Part shown: piece after piece, positions 14,784 to 23,680 of the stretch
Layout of the letters: the number at the start of each line of letters is the position of its first letter
Position numbering within the stretch: position 1 is the stretch's first letter
Assembly (NCBI GenBank): GCA_030652345.1
Contig: JAUSAU010000040.1
Coordinates: forward strand, 1 to 28,425
Length of the DNA stretch: 28,425 bases
Source: Coriobacteriia bacterium
GTDB taxonomy: Bacteria; Actinomycetota; Coriobacteriia; Anaerosomatales; PALSA-660
Direction: 5' to 3'
Program-made: the position numbers and the translations under genes
Notes under the pieces: generated by a model
What the model saw: the letters and a program-made list of their open reading frames with translations, nothing else
Database searches by the model: none
Told to the model about the DNA's origin: nothing

Positions 14784-16028
14784 CTACAGGTAGCGGCGCA
14801 CGATGTTGCGGCCGCGCCGGCGCAGCGTCGTGAGCTGCTTCTCGACACGGGCCACGGCTGCGGGCGGGCGCAGCGAGCGCCGGCGAGGGCCTTTCACCTC
14901 GAGCACGCGCGTGTAGACCTCGGCCAGACGCGCCGCCTGGTTGTCGATGCACAGGTCCTCCGCGCGCTCGAGCGAGACTCTCGACATCTCCGCGCGCAGC
15001 TTCGGATCGGACATCAAGCGGTCCGCCGCCGCGGCGAGATCGCCCGCGGATTCCGGAACGAGGAAGCCGTTGACGCCGTCGGAGACCGCGTCCGCGATCG
15101 CGAGGTCGTTCACGGCGACGACCGGCAGCCCCGACGCCATCGCCTCTGCGATGACGAGCCCCTGTGTCTCGCTCGTGGACGCGAAGAAGAGCGCCTCAGA
15201 GTTCAGGTATGCCGAGCGGACGTCGGTCCGGTTGAGGTAGTCCGTGAAGATGACCCTGTCCCGGATCCCGAGTCGGGCGATCCGCGCCTCGAGCTCGGGC
15301 CGGTACGGCCCGTTCCCCACGATGACGAGCCGCGCGTTCGGGGTCGTGACCTTCGCCATCGCGTCGATGAGCAGGTCGACGTTCTTCTCCTTGCCGAGCC
15401 GTCCGACGAAGGTCAGCAACTTGTCAGCCTGCGAGATGCCGAAGCGGCGGCGGAACTCGTCGAGCTCCTCCGGGTCGCGCTCTGCGAACAGTTGCGCGTC
15501 GACGCCGGTGGGCAGCGTGACGACGGGGGCCGTCACTCCCCAGTCGTGGAGCGCTTTGTTGATCTTGGTGGAGGGCGCCAGGACCATATCGCACTGGTCG
15601 CAGAACTCACGGGAGAGGCGTTCGGCCATCGCGCGGGTGAAGCGCGTCTCCCAGATGTAGTGCACGTACTCCGGATAGAGCGTGTGGTAGGTGTGCACAT
15701 ACGGGATGCGGTAGCGCTTCGCCACGGCCAACCCGTAGAGCCCGATCGCGAACGGGTCGTGGCTGTGGATGACGTCGAGGTTCGCGCGGCGGACCAGCCG
15801 GTCGGCGTGCGCGGAGTAGATGGAAGCGAGGCGCATCTCGGGCTGGAAGGCGAACGGGACCGACGGGATGCGCACGATGTGTGGGCCGTCGGTCGCCTGG
15901 CGCGGGGTCGGGGCGAAGATGTAGACGGAGTGACCCTGGCGCTCGAGCGCCTTGGCGAAGAGCCGTATCGATGTGACGACGCCGTTGATCTGCGGCGTGT
16001 AGGTGTCGGTGAAGAAGCCGATGCGCAT
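14784..16028 (-). CDS. Family 4 glycosyltransferase (GT-B fold)
   Basis: The 414-residue protein starts with the GT-B donor/acceptor loop GFFTDTYTPQINGVVTSI, contains HSHDPFAIG and HTYHTLYPEY in the N-terminal domain, and VGRLGKEKN plus the EX7E motif SETQGLVIAEAMASGLPVV in the C-terminal nucleotide-sugar domain. This pattern fits GT4 enzymes that glycosylate diacylglycerol or phosphatidylinositol, so a glycolipid or cell-envelope polysaccharide role at the inner membrane face is likely; the sugar and acceptor are not determined. The C-terminus is a basic tail (RRRGRNIVRRYL) that could bind membrane. The start at 16028 has AAGGGAG about eleven bases upstream. A TACCAT (16087-16082, minus) may be its -10. 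Confidence 0.87.
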   Translation of the reverse strand: MRIGFFTDTYTPQINGVVTSIRLFAKALERQGHSVYIFAPTPRQATDGPHIVRIPSVPFAFQPEMRLASIYSAHADRLVRRANLDVIHSHDPFAIGLYGLAVAKRYRIPYVHTYHTLYPEYVHYIWETRFTRAMAERLSREFCDQCDMVLAPSTKINKALHDWGVTAPVVTLPTGVDAQLFAERDPEELDEFRRRFGISQADKLLTFVGRLGKEKNVDLLIDAMAKVTTPNARLVIVGNGPYRPELEARIARLGIRDRVIFTDYLNRTDVRSAYLNSEALFFASTSETQGLVIAEAMASGLPVVAVNDLAIADAVSDGVNGFLVPESAGDLAAAADRLMSDPKLRAEMSRVSLERAEDLCIDNQAARLAEVYTRVLEVKGPRRRSLRPPAAVARVEKQLTTLRRRGRNIVRRYL

Positions 16029-16229
16029 GACTTCGCGAGCTCCCTTCGTGCGCCTCTCGAGTCCTCGCGGCGCCGTAGGCGATGGTAACGCAACGGGGGG
16101 CGGGGCGTACGCCCGGACTGCCCGGTGAGCGGTGAGCCGTGACGAGCCGGGGAACGAACGGTGGCCGGACGCCCTCCATCGCGGCGAACCGGTCGCTCAA
16201 CCGCTGAGGCGCATCGGCGACGGCGAACG

Positions 16230-17459
16230 CTACGGCAGGATGCGGCCGACGTCGCCTTCGATGACCACACGCGTGCCGAACGGGCGGCTGATCGAATCGA
16301 GCTTGCCCAGGATCGAGCGCGCCGAGGTGCCGGTCTGTGGCACCGGCCGGCCCCACTCTCCGAGGTAGACCGGCACGGCGGTGATGTTCCCGACGCCGGC
16401 AGGCCCGTAGTCGAATCTGAGGATGAAGGACTTCCGGCCCTCCGTCGTCTTGTACGGGAAGAGGAAGTTGCCGAGCGAGTAGGCGATGAGCTTGCCCTTG
16501 TAGGTGTCGATGCCCTGCATGACGTGCGGGTGATGCGACAGCACGATGTCGGCGCCGGCGTCGATGAAGCGCTTCGACTGGCTGACTTGGGACGCGTTGG
16601 CCGCGTACGCCTGCTCCTTGCCCCAGTGCAGCGACACGATGACGATGTCCGCTCGCTTCCGTGCGGCGCGGATCGCGGTGACCACCTTCTCGACGTTCTT
16701 GCCGTTGGCGATCCCCGCACGGTCCGGCCCCGGCTCGAAGTAGGACGGGACGATCTGTGTGGCGGTCACGTAGGCGATGCGGCGGCCCTTGACCTCGATG
16801 ATCGCCGGCTCCCACGCCGCCTTGGTGCTCAGCCCGGCACCCGCGTGCTTCACGCCCGCCTCGTCCAGCGCCGCGAGGGTGTCCTCGAGTGCGGGCGTCC
16901 CGTGATCCATCGCGTGGTTGTTGGCGAGGGAGACGAGGTCGATCCCGGCTGTCGTGAGCGATTCGATGCCCCTGGGATGGCCGTTGAAGATGAGGTTCGC
17001 GGGCTTGCCCTTCACCGACTCGCCGCGGTTCGATAGCGTCGTCTCGAGATTGGCGATGGTGACGTCGGCAGCCTTCAGGATCGACGCGACCTTCGCGAGC
17101 GGCGCCGCGCCGCCCTGCGCGTCGATGAGCCGGCGCGGTCCGAGGTCGAAGAGGAGGTCGCCGACGGCGGCGATGGTGATCGTCTCGGGCTCGGACTCCG
17201 CGCGGACCCAGTCCGCGGCCCTGCGGGCGGCGCTGACGGGAGCCGAGGTCTCGAGCCCGACCGGATACGCCGTCACGGGGGTCGGCGCGGGTGCCCTGTC
17301 CCGCAGCACCGACGCGACCGCGAGGCCGCCGCCGGCGAGGAGCACCAGGACGAGCGCGGTGGTGCCCCCGATGGCCATCGCCCGTGTTGCACGCGCACGC
17401 GCAGCCGCCCTCTGCCGTTCGCGGCGGTCTGAGCGCGCGGATTCGCGGTCGAAGGTCAT
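16230..17459 (-). CDS. CapA-family (poly-gamma-glutamate capsule-type) metallophosphatase-like protein
   Basis: The 409-residue protein has a basic cytoplasmic N-terminus, one membrane anchor (about residues 28-52, MAIGGTTALVLVLLAGGGLA) and an extracellular CapA domain (PGA_cap, calcineurin-like): AVGDLLFD, ANLETTLSNRG, SLANNHAMDHG, VSLHWGKE and LSHHPHVMQG, which carry the metal-binding Asp, Asn and His residues. CapA proteins are linked to polyglutamate or exopolysaccharide export, but many family members are of unknown substrate. The start at 17459 is chosen because the upstream extension overlaps the ATPase gene and riboswitch; the ribosome site is weak. It lies 201 bases from the glycosyltransferase on the same strand; that gap holds nothing else I recognise. 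Confidence 0.88.
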   Translation of the reverse strand: MTFDRESARSDRRERQRAAARARATRAMAIGGTTALVLVLLAGGGLAVASVLRDRAPAPTPVTAYPVGLETSAPVSAARRAADWVRAESEPETITIAAVGDLLFDLGPRRLIDAQGGAAPLAKVASILKAADVTIANLETTLSNRGESVKGKPANLIFNGHPRGIESLTTAGIDLVSLANNHAMDHGTPALEDTLAALDEAGVKHAGAGLSTKAAWEPAIIEVKGRRIAYVTATQIVPSYFEPGPDRAGIANGKNVEKVVTAIRAARKRADIVIVSLHWGKEQAYAANASQVSQSKRFIDAGADIVLSHHPHVMQGIDTYKGKLIAYSLGNFLFPYKTTEGRKSFILRFDYGPAGVGNITAVPVYLGEWGRPVPQTGTSARSILGKLDSISRPFGTRVVIEGDVGRILP

Positions 17460-17573
17460 CGCTACTCGTCCCGTCGGCGGGCGGATGCGGACAGTATAGC
17501 GAGCGCCGGGAGGCTCGCGCGCCTGCGCGCTCGGCCGCGCGGGCGGCCTCACGCGCACGCGCCGCGAACCTGC

Positions 17574-17579
17574 TACCAT
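17574..17579 (+). promoter_or_regulatory. Extended -10 (TGCTACCAT) of the riboswitch transcript
   Basis: TGC-TACCAT (17571-17579) lies four bases before the riboswitch P1 strand, so transcription would begin at or just inside the aptamer's 5' end. No good -35 is seen, as is common with extended -10 promoters. Confidence 0.5.
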
Positions 17580-17582
17580 GTG

Positions 17583-17699
17583 CGCGACGAAGGGGAGTAG
17601 CCGGCCCGGTGCACGCAGCCGGGTGATACGGTCGACAATCTCGGGCCCGAAGCGGCCCCGGTCGTATCCTCCCGCGGCGAGACCTTCGGCACTGTCGTG
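17583..17699 (+). ncRNA. yybP-ykoY family manganese riboswitch
   Basis: The two conserved loops of this aptamer are present: GAAGGGGAGTAGC (17589-17601) and GGCGAGACCTTC (17676-17687), with the middle GTCGACAATC at 17631. P1 forms from CGCGAC (17583-17588) with GTCGTG (17694-17699) and GAAGG (17589-17593) with CCTTC (17683-17687). The family senses Mn2+, which bridges the two loops, and turns on exporters. Downstream, CCGGAGGTCC (17700-17709) can pair with GGACTCCGG (17733-17741), and CCGCG-CATAT-CGCGG (17761-17775) sits just before the ATPase ribosome site. With no T-run, control is more likely translational or Rho-dependent. Confidence 0.85.
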
Positions 17700-17795
17700 C
17701 CGGAGGTCCACGTGTTCGCAAGGGCCTCGCAGGGACTCCGGACGGCAGTGGTACGTGTGACCGCGCATATCGCGGCCCGCCACGACTGGAGGACC

Positions 17796-20474
17796 ATGAG
17801 CACCGAGAACACCGCAGCCAGCACCGAGACCGACTCCGCGCCGCGCTGGTATGGCATGACCGCCGACGAGGCACTGGCCATCACCGGCACCGACCCGCGT
17901 GCGGGCCTCGCATCCGACGCCATCGAGGCCGCGCGAGCGGCCGGCGGCCCGAACGAGCTCCCCGAGCCGCCTCGCCGGCCGCGCATCCTCATCTACCTCG
18001 CGCAGTTCAACGACGTGATGATCTGGCTGCTGCTCGCCGCTGCCGCCATCTCCGCGTGGGGCGGCGACCTGATCGACGCGGCCGTCATCGGCGTGATCCT
18101 GCTCATCAACGCGGGGCTCGGCTACGCGCAGGAGGTGCGCGCGGAAGCCGCGATCGAAGGCCTCAAGCAGATGTCTGCGCCCCGGGCCACCGTGGTCCGT
18201 GACGGCGTGAAGCAGATGGTGCCGTCGCGCGAGATCGTGACGGGCGACCTGATCGTGCTTGCTGCCGGGGACATCGTCCCGGCCGACGTGCGCCTCATCG
18301 AGGCGCCGGACCTCGAGGTCGACGAGTCGGGTCTGACCGGCGAGTCGCTCGGCGTGCCCAAGCACGTGGAGCCGGTCACCGGTGACTACGTCGGGCTCGG
18401 CGACCGCGTGAACATGGCGCATCTCGGGTCGACCATCCAGCGCGGCCGCGGCACCGGCGTTGTCGTGGCCACCGGCGTCCGCACCGAGATGGGGCGCATC
18501 GCCGCCGTGGCCGGCGCTCCCAATCCGACGACCCCGCTGCAGGACGAGCTCAAGCGCGTCGGCGGCGTGATCGCGATCGTCGTCGTGTTGGCCTCCGCCG
18601 GCGTCTTCGTCACCGGCTGGATGGCAGGCCGCCCGCTCGACTTCATGTTCCTCGCCGCCGTCTCGCTCGCCGTCTCAGCAGTCCCCGAGGCGCTCACCGC
18701 CGTCGTCACGATCAGCCTCGGCGTAGGCGTCCGGCGCATGGCCGCGCAGAACGCGATCGTCCGGCGCCTCCACTCCGTCGAGACGCTCGGCGCCACGGAT
18801 GTCATCGCGACCGACAAGACCGGGACGCTCACGCGCAACCGCATGGCGGTCGTCGCACTGCACACGCATTCGGGACAGATCGAGGCGTCCGACCTGGATG
18901 CGGACTCGCCGCAGTGGGCGCTCGACATCATGCGCGCCGCCACGCTCGCCAATGACGCCGAGGTCCGCGAGGGCCACACGATCGGGGATCCGACGGAGAC
19001 CGCGCTCATCGAGATCGCCCAGACTGCGGGTATCGAGAAGTGCGACCTCGAGGAGGCACTGCCGCGTGTCGCCGAGGTGGGCTTCACCTCCGACCGCAAG
19101 ATGATGACGACGCTGCACGCCGACGGTCCCGGCTTCACCGCCTACACGAAGGGCGCCCCGGAGGTCGTGCTCGAGCGCTGCGCGATCGACCCGGCCGAGA
19201 AGGCGCGCGTCCTGCAGGTCGTCATCGACCTGGCCTCCGACGGCTTGCGGACGCTCGCCGTGGCCGAGCGTCGATTCGACGAGGCGCCCGGCGACCTCGC
19301 CGCGGCCGAGACCGGACTGACCTTCCTCGGTATCCTCGGACTGGCCGACCCGCCCCGCGCCGAGGTCCCCGCCGCGATCCGCACCGCTCAGAGTGCCGGC
19401 ATCCGCGTCATCATGGTCACCGGCGACCACGAGGTCACCGCTCGCGCCATCGCCCACCAGGTCGGCCTGCCCGACACCGGTGCGGTGCTCGGCGGCCGTG
19501 ATGTCGACCGCATGAGCGACGAGGAACTCGCCGAGGCGCTCGAGACCACGACCGTGATCGCACGTGTCGACCCACTCCACAAGATGCGCGTCGTCGAGGC
19601 CCTGCGCTCGCGCGGACATGTCGTGGCCGTCACCGGCGACGGCGTGAACGACGCCCCCGCGCTCAAGACCGCCGACGTCGGTGTGGCGATGGGCATCACC
19701 GGCACGGAGGTCGCCAAAGACGCCTCGGACATGGTGCTGGCCGACGACAACTTCGCCACCATCGTCGCCGCCGTGCGCGAGGGCCGCGTCGTCTTCGACA
19801 ACCTGACGAAGTTCGTCCACTTCCTGCTCTCCGCCAACGTCAGCCAGGTGCTCCTCATGTTCCTGGTGACCGTCGTGGGGCTGCCGGTGCCGCTCTTCCC
19901 CGTGCACCTGCTGTGGACCAACCTGATGACCGACAGCCTGCCTGCACTCGCGCTCGGCGTGGATCCCGAGGAGAAGGGCATCATGCTGCGGCGCCCGCGC
20001 GGCCCCAAGGACAGCCTCGTGTCCCGCCCCGCGATCATCGGCATGGTCGGGCGCGGCACGGTGCTCATGCTCGGTACCGTCGGCGTCTTCCTCGGCGTTC
20101 TGATCGCCCGGGGCGTTCCGCTCATGTCCGCGAGCGACCCGCGCTGGGCCGAGGCGGTCCTCTTCGCACAGACGGCGACGTTCACCGCGCTCGTCTTGCA
20201 GAAGCTGCTCTTCGCGCTGACGTTCCGCTCGCACACGCGCAGCATCATGTCGGCGGAGTCGTTCAAGAACCCGCTGCTGCTGTGGGCGATCGGGGCCGGA
20301 GCGGTCCTCCAGCTCGCCGTCGTCTACATCCCGGGAGCCGGCACGATCTTCCGCACGGTGCCGCTCGGCCTGACGGAGTGGGCGATCATGCTGCCCGCGA
20401 TGATCGTGCCGGTGATCATCATCGACGTGTGGAAGGTGATCGCCGGGCGTCGCGACCCCGCGAGCGCCCTCTAG
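17796..20474 (+). CDS. P2-type cation-transporting ATPase, probable Mn2+/Ca2+ exporter
   Basis: The 892-residue protein has the full P-type ATPase set: cation-ATPase N domain, actuator TGES at 181-184, phosphorylation site DKTGT (Asp340), KGAPE in the nucleotide domain, TGDGVNDAP in the P domain and about ten membrane helices. Ion-site residues compared with SERCA: Glu298 in PEAL (site II Glu), Asn709, Thr712 and Asp713 in NLMTD (site II), but Gln684 where SERCA site I has a Glu in helix 5. That pattern, as in the PMR1/SPCA group, fits one metal site and possible Mn2+ transport. The Mn2+ riboswitch upstream supports Mn2+ efflux. The start at 17796 follows GGAGGA with short spacing; longer frames run into the riboswitch. 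Ca2+ remains possible. Confidence 0.9.
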   Translation: MSTENTAASTETDSAPRWYGMTADEALAITGTDPRAGLASDAIEAARAAGGPNELPEPPRRPRILIYLAQFNDVMIWLLLAAAAISAWGGDLIDAAVIGVILLINAGLGYAQEVRAEAAIEGLKQMSAPRATVVRDGVKQMVPSREIVTGDLIVLAAGDIVPADVRLIEAPDLEVDESGLTGESLGVPKHVEPVTGDYVGLGDRVNMAHLGSTIQRGRGTGVVVATGVRTEMGRIAAVAGAPNPTTPLQDELKRVGGVIAIVVVLASAGVFVTGWMAGRPLDFMFLAAVSLAVSAVPEALTAVVTISLGVGVRRMAAQNAIVRRLHSVETLGATDVIATDKTGTLTRNRMAVVALHTHSGQIEASDLDADSPQWALDIMRAATLANDAEVREGHTIGDPTETALIEIAQTAGIEKCDLEEALPRVAEVGFTSDRKMMTTLHADGPGFTAYTKGAPEVVLERCAIDPAEKARVLQVVIDLASDGLRTLAVAERRFDEAPGDLAAAETGLTFLGILGLADPPRAEVPAAIRTAQSAGIRVIMVTGDHEVTARAIAHQVGLPDTGAVLGGRDVDRMSDEELAEALETTTVIARVDPLHKMRVVEALRSRGHVVAVTGDGVNDAPALKTADVGVAMGITGTEVAKDASDMVLADDNFATIVAAVREGRVVFDNLTKFVHFLLSANVSQVLLMFLVTVVGLPVPLFPVHLLWTNLMTDSLPALALGVDPEEKGIMLRRPRGPKDSLVSRPAIIGMVGRGTVLMLGTVGVFLGVLIARGVPLMSASDPRWAEAVLFAQTATFTALVLQKLLFALTFRSHTRSIMSAESFKNPLLLWAIGAGAVLQLAVVYIPGAGTIFRTVPLGLTEWAIMLPAMIVPVIIIDVWKVIAGRRDPASAL

Positions 20475-20968
20475 AGAAGCCGCTCGAGCAGCACCACATC
20501 GAGGGTGCGGCCGAACTTCGAGCCGACCTCGCGCATGACGCCGACCTCGAAGAAGCCGGCGCGCTCGGCCATGCGGATCGAGCGCTCGTTCTCCGTGCAG
20601 ATGCGCGACAGGACCGCGTGCACGCCTCCGGCGCGCCCGGCTTCCAGGATCGCGCCGGTGAGCGCGGGACCGATGCCGCGTCCCTGGGCGCCCTGGTCGA
20701 CGTACGTGGATATCTCGACGGTGGCCACATAGGCGCATCGGTCGGAGTAGCGGGACAGCGACGACCAGCCCACGATCGTGCCGGCCATCTCGGCGACCAG
20801 GACGGGGTGCTGGGGCGCGGTGTGCTCCTCGAGCCAGCACTCGCGCTCGGCCACGGTCTCGGGCACGGTGTCGAACGTAGCTGTCGTACTCTCGACCGCC
20901 TGGTTGTAGATCGCGGCGATGGCCGCGGCGTCGCTGCGCAGTGCGGGGCGGATGAGGATCTCGTCCAT
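20471..20968 (-). CDS. GNAT N-acetyltransferase (PAT/MnaT-like)
   Basis: The 165-residue protein looks like a phosphinothricin/L-amino acid N-acetyltransferase: IRPALRSDAAAIAAIYNQAV at the N-terminus, TFDTVPET, the strand STYVDQGAQGRGIGPAL holding the acetyl-CoA pyrophosphate loop QGRGIG, and NERSIRMAERAGF near the end. Family members acetylate methionine sulfoximine/sulfone or similar amino acids; herbicide resistance is not implied. Its stop codon and that of the ATPase share a CTAG, so the genes converge with four bases of overlap. It is divergent from the DUF72 gene over 92 bases. Confidence 0.9.
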   Translation of the reverse strand: MDEILIRPALRSDAAAIAAIYNQAVESTTATFDTVPETVAERECWLEEHTAPQHPVLVAEMAGTIVGWSSLSRYSDRCAYVATVEISTYVDQGAQGRGIGPALTGAILEAGRAGGVHAVLSRICTENERSIRMAERAGFFEVGVMREVGSKFGRTLDVVLLERLL

Positions 20969-21048
20969 GTCGGTGCCTCTCTCGTCGACCAGATGATATG
21001 CGTCGGCGTGTGAGCGGTCACGCGGTCGTGCGCGGGAGCGTGCGCAGG

Positions 21049-21054
21049 TACACT
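21049..21054 (+). promoter_or_regulatory. -10-like TACACT directly before the DUF72 start
   Basis: TACACT ends six bases before the ATG at 21061, placing the expected transcription start on the ATG itself. Together with the lack of any ribosome site, this points to a leaderless message, common in high-GC Gram-positives. No clear -35 is present. Confidence 0.4.
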
Positions 21055-21060
21055 GAACCC

Positions 21061-22005
21061 ATGGGACGAGTGCATGTGGGAACCTGCAGCTGGACCGAGA
21101 AGACGATGGTCGACCTCTGGTATCCGCGAGGGGTCACGTCGCCCGAGCAGCGCCTGCGCTACTACGCGTCGAGGTTCGACACCGTCGAGGTCGACTCGTC
21201 CTTCTACGGGATCCCGCGGCGCGAGTACGCGGAGGGGTGGGCGCGGCGCACACCCGACACGTTCATCTTCCACGTGAAGGCGTACGGGATGATGACCGGA
21301 CATGAGGTCGACGTCCGCTCGCTTCCCCCCGAGTTGCGCGAGTTCGATCATGTCGTGGATCGCGGGCGCGTCCGCGATCCGGACCCGGCGATGGTCGACG
21401 CCTCGTTCGACCTGTTCCTCGACGCGGTGGAGCCGCTCCGGCTGGCCGGCAAGCTCGGCGGCGTCCTCATGCAGTTCCCGCCCTACTTCACCGCCACCAC
21501 GCCCGAGAACGAGAAGCGGGGCCTCGATTACATCGAGTACGCGGCGTCCAAGCTCGAGGGCTGTCGCACGCTCATCGAGTTCCGCCATCCCTCGTGGGTC
21601 GACTCCAAGCACCTCAAGCGCTCGCTCGACTTCCTCGCCGACCGCGGCCTGTACTTCGTGAGCGTCGACTCGCCGCAGTTCCCCGGGCGCACGACCATGC
21701 CGCCGATATCCGCGGTGACCGGCGACTGGGCCTACGCGCGCTTCCACGGGCGCAACGCGGACACCTGGTTCTCCAAGACGAAGAGCTCCGCCGACCGCTT
21801 CGACTACCTGTACTCCACCGAGGAGCTTCGCGAGTGGGAGCCACAGATCCGGCAGCTGGCGTCCGAGGCCGACGAGACGTTCCTGATGTTCAACAACAAC
21901 AAGTACGACTACGCTCAGCGCAACGCCGCCGAGATCCAGACGATCCTCGGTGACCTGATCGAGCCGCGCGAACCGGCCCGGGGCGAGACCCCGTCGCTGT
22001 TCTAG
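21061..22005 (+). CDS. DUF72 family protein (YecE-like TIM barrel)
   Basis: The 314-residue protein matches DUF72: HVGTCSWTEKT at the N-terminus, RLRYYASRFDTVEVDSSFYG, FHVKAYGMMTGH, GGVLMQFPPYF, LIEFRHPSW, YARFHGRN and FMFNNNKYDYAQRNA near the end. The fold is a TIM barrel related to sugar isomerases/endonuclease IV; no reaction is established. The ATG at 21061 is favoured over the in-frame start at 20998, whose extra residues are not family-like. It probably begins an operon with the two small membrane proteins, as the next ribosome site (AAGGAG) starts right after its stop. Confidence 0.9.
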   Translation: MGRVHVGTCSWTEKTMVDLWYPRGVTSPEQRLRYYASRFDTVEVDSSFYGIPRREYAEGWARRTPDTFIFHVKAYGMMTGHEVDVRSLPPELREFDHVVDRGRVRDPDPAMVDASFDLFLDAVEPLRLAGKLGGVLMQFPPYFTATTPENEKRGLDYIEYAASKLEGCRTLIEFRHPSWVDSKHLKRSLDFLADRGLYFVSVDSPQFPGRTTMPPISAVTGDWAYARFHGRNADTWFSKTKSSADRFDYLYSTEELREWEPQIRQLASEADETFLMFNNNKYDYAQRNAAEIQTILGDLIEPREPARGETPSLF

Positions 22006-22017
22006 AAGGAGATGCGC

Positions 22018-22500
22018 GTGCGCGGAGTGCTGCCCTATCTCGTCGTCGGCTGGATCGCTCTCGCGGTCGCGTACGGCTGGTGGGAGTCACTGCTCGCCCC
22101 GGTCGTCGCAGAGTACGAGGACGGCCGCGTGGCTCGCGGCGGCGCGCCGTTCCCGTCGCGCGGCTGGCAGCGCTATCGCGCGACCGGCGGCGGCGGTTTC
22201 TTCGCCACCGGCGTGCCGGCTCGGTTCGGGCTCCCGTGGTGGTTCTGGCTGGTCATGGCCGCCATGTGGACGGCGCTCACGGTCGCGACGGGCCGCTTCT
22301 CGAACCCGACGGCGGCTGTCTTCGAGGCGATACCGGTGGCGCTGCTCATCGGGCTCGCCGCGTACTTCGGGCTCGGACGGTGGGGGAAGAGCGCTTCGCG
22401 GCTGCACGCCGCGGTGTTCGCGAAGGGCGAGGCGCGTGCGGCACTGATCGCCGCCGCGCTCGACGCCGATCCGGAACTCAAGGAAGGGACGGCATCATGA
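22018..22500 (+). CDS. Small membrane protein of unknown function
   Basis: This 160-residue protein has three hydrophobic segments: about residues 3-20 (GVLPYLVVGWIALAVAYG), 75-92 (WWFWLVMAAMWTALTV) and 102-120 (AIPVALLIGLAAYFGLG), with an Arg/Gly-rich loop between the first two and an Ala-rich amphipathic C-terminal helix. I use GTG 22018 since AAGGAG (22006-22011) is six bases before it, whereas ATG 22012 touches that site. The stop overlaps the next start (ATGA), so the two are likely translated together. I do not recognise the family. Confidence 0.7.
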   Translation: MRGVLPYLVVGWIALAVAYGWWESLLAPVVAEYEDGRVARGGAPFPSRGWQRYRATGGGGFFATGVPARFGLPWWFWLVMAAMWTALTVATGRFSNPTAAVFEAIPVALLIGLAAYFGLGRWGKSASRLHAAVFAKGEARAALIAAALDADPELKEGTAS

Positions 22501-22939
22501 GCGCTCGTATCCGGTATGTCGCCTCGATCGCTGCGGCGGCGCTCGCCGCCGCCGTCCCGGCAGTGGCTGTGGCCCAGACGAGCGAGGATGCCGCCGCGGG
22601 GGCCGGAGCGGTCTTCCTCAGCATGTTCGTCGTCGTCTGGAGCGTCTTCATGGCGGTGATGTGGCTCGTGGTCCCCGTCCTTGCCATCGGGGGAGCACTG
22701 GTGTGGGTCTACGTCCTCATCGATGCCGCCACGCGCAACGAGTGGGAGTTCCCCAACGCACTCCAGGGAATGCCGAACACGAGCGACAAGACCATGTGGC
22801 TGCTCGTCGTCATGCTCGGCGGTACGGTCGGCGGGCTGATCTACTACTTCGTGGTCATGAAGCCGTACCCGCTCAAGACCGTCCGCGGCGGACAGCCCGG
22901 CGGGCCGCAGGTCCCACCGACCGGTCCGCCGCCGGGACT

Positions 22940-22943
<4 letters not shown>
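22497..22943 (+). CDS. Membrane protein with PLDc_N-type (phospholipase D N-terminal) helical pair
   Basis: The 148-residue protein has a probable signal peptide or first helix (residues 6-26, ending AVAVAQT), then a helical pair around an amphipathic linker: VVPVLAIGGALVWVYVLIDAATRNEW and KTMWLLVVMLGGTVGGLIYYFVVMKP. That DxxxR-linker-W...GxxxY arrangement matches the PLDc_N domain found alone or before cardiolipin-synthase domains; no HKD catalytic motif follows. The C-terminus is Gly/Pro-rich. It overlaps the preceding gene by ATGA, with AGGAAGGG upstream, and its stop shares CTAG with the ABC ATPase stop on the other strand. Confidence 0.75.

Positions 22944-23672
<729 letters not shown>

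Positions 23673-23680
<8 letters not shown>

Noticed and set aside
14415..17874. Long open frames (557 aa plus strand at 14415-16088; 755 aa minus strand at 15607-17874) across the glycosyltransferase and CapA genes
   Set aside because: They are antisense or out-of-frame shadows of high-GC genes, rich in Arg/Ala/Pro, with no domain signatures, while the real frames carry clear family motifs.
18675..20840. 721-residue minus-strand open frame opposite the P-type ATPase
   Set aside because: A shadow of the ATPase coding strand; low-complexity composition and no motif, whereas the plus strand has every P-type ATPase signature.
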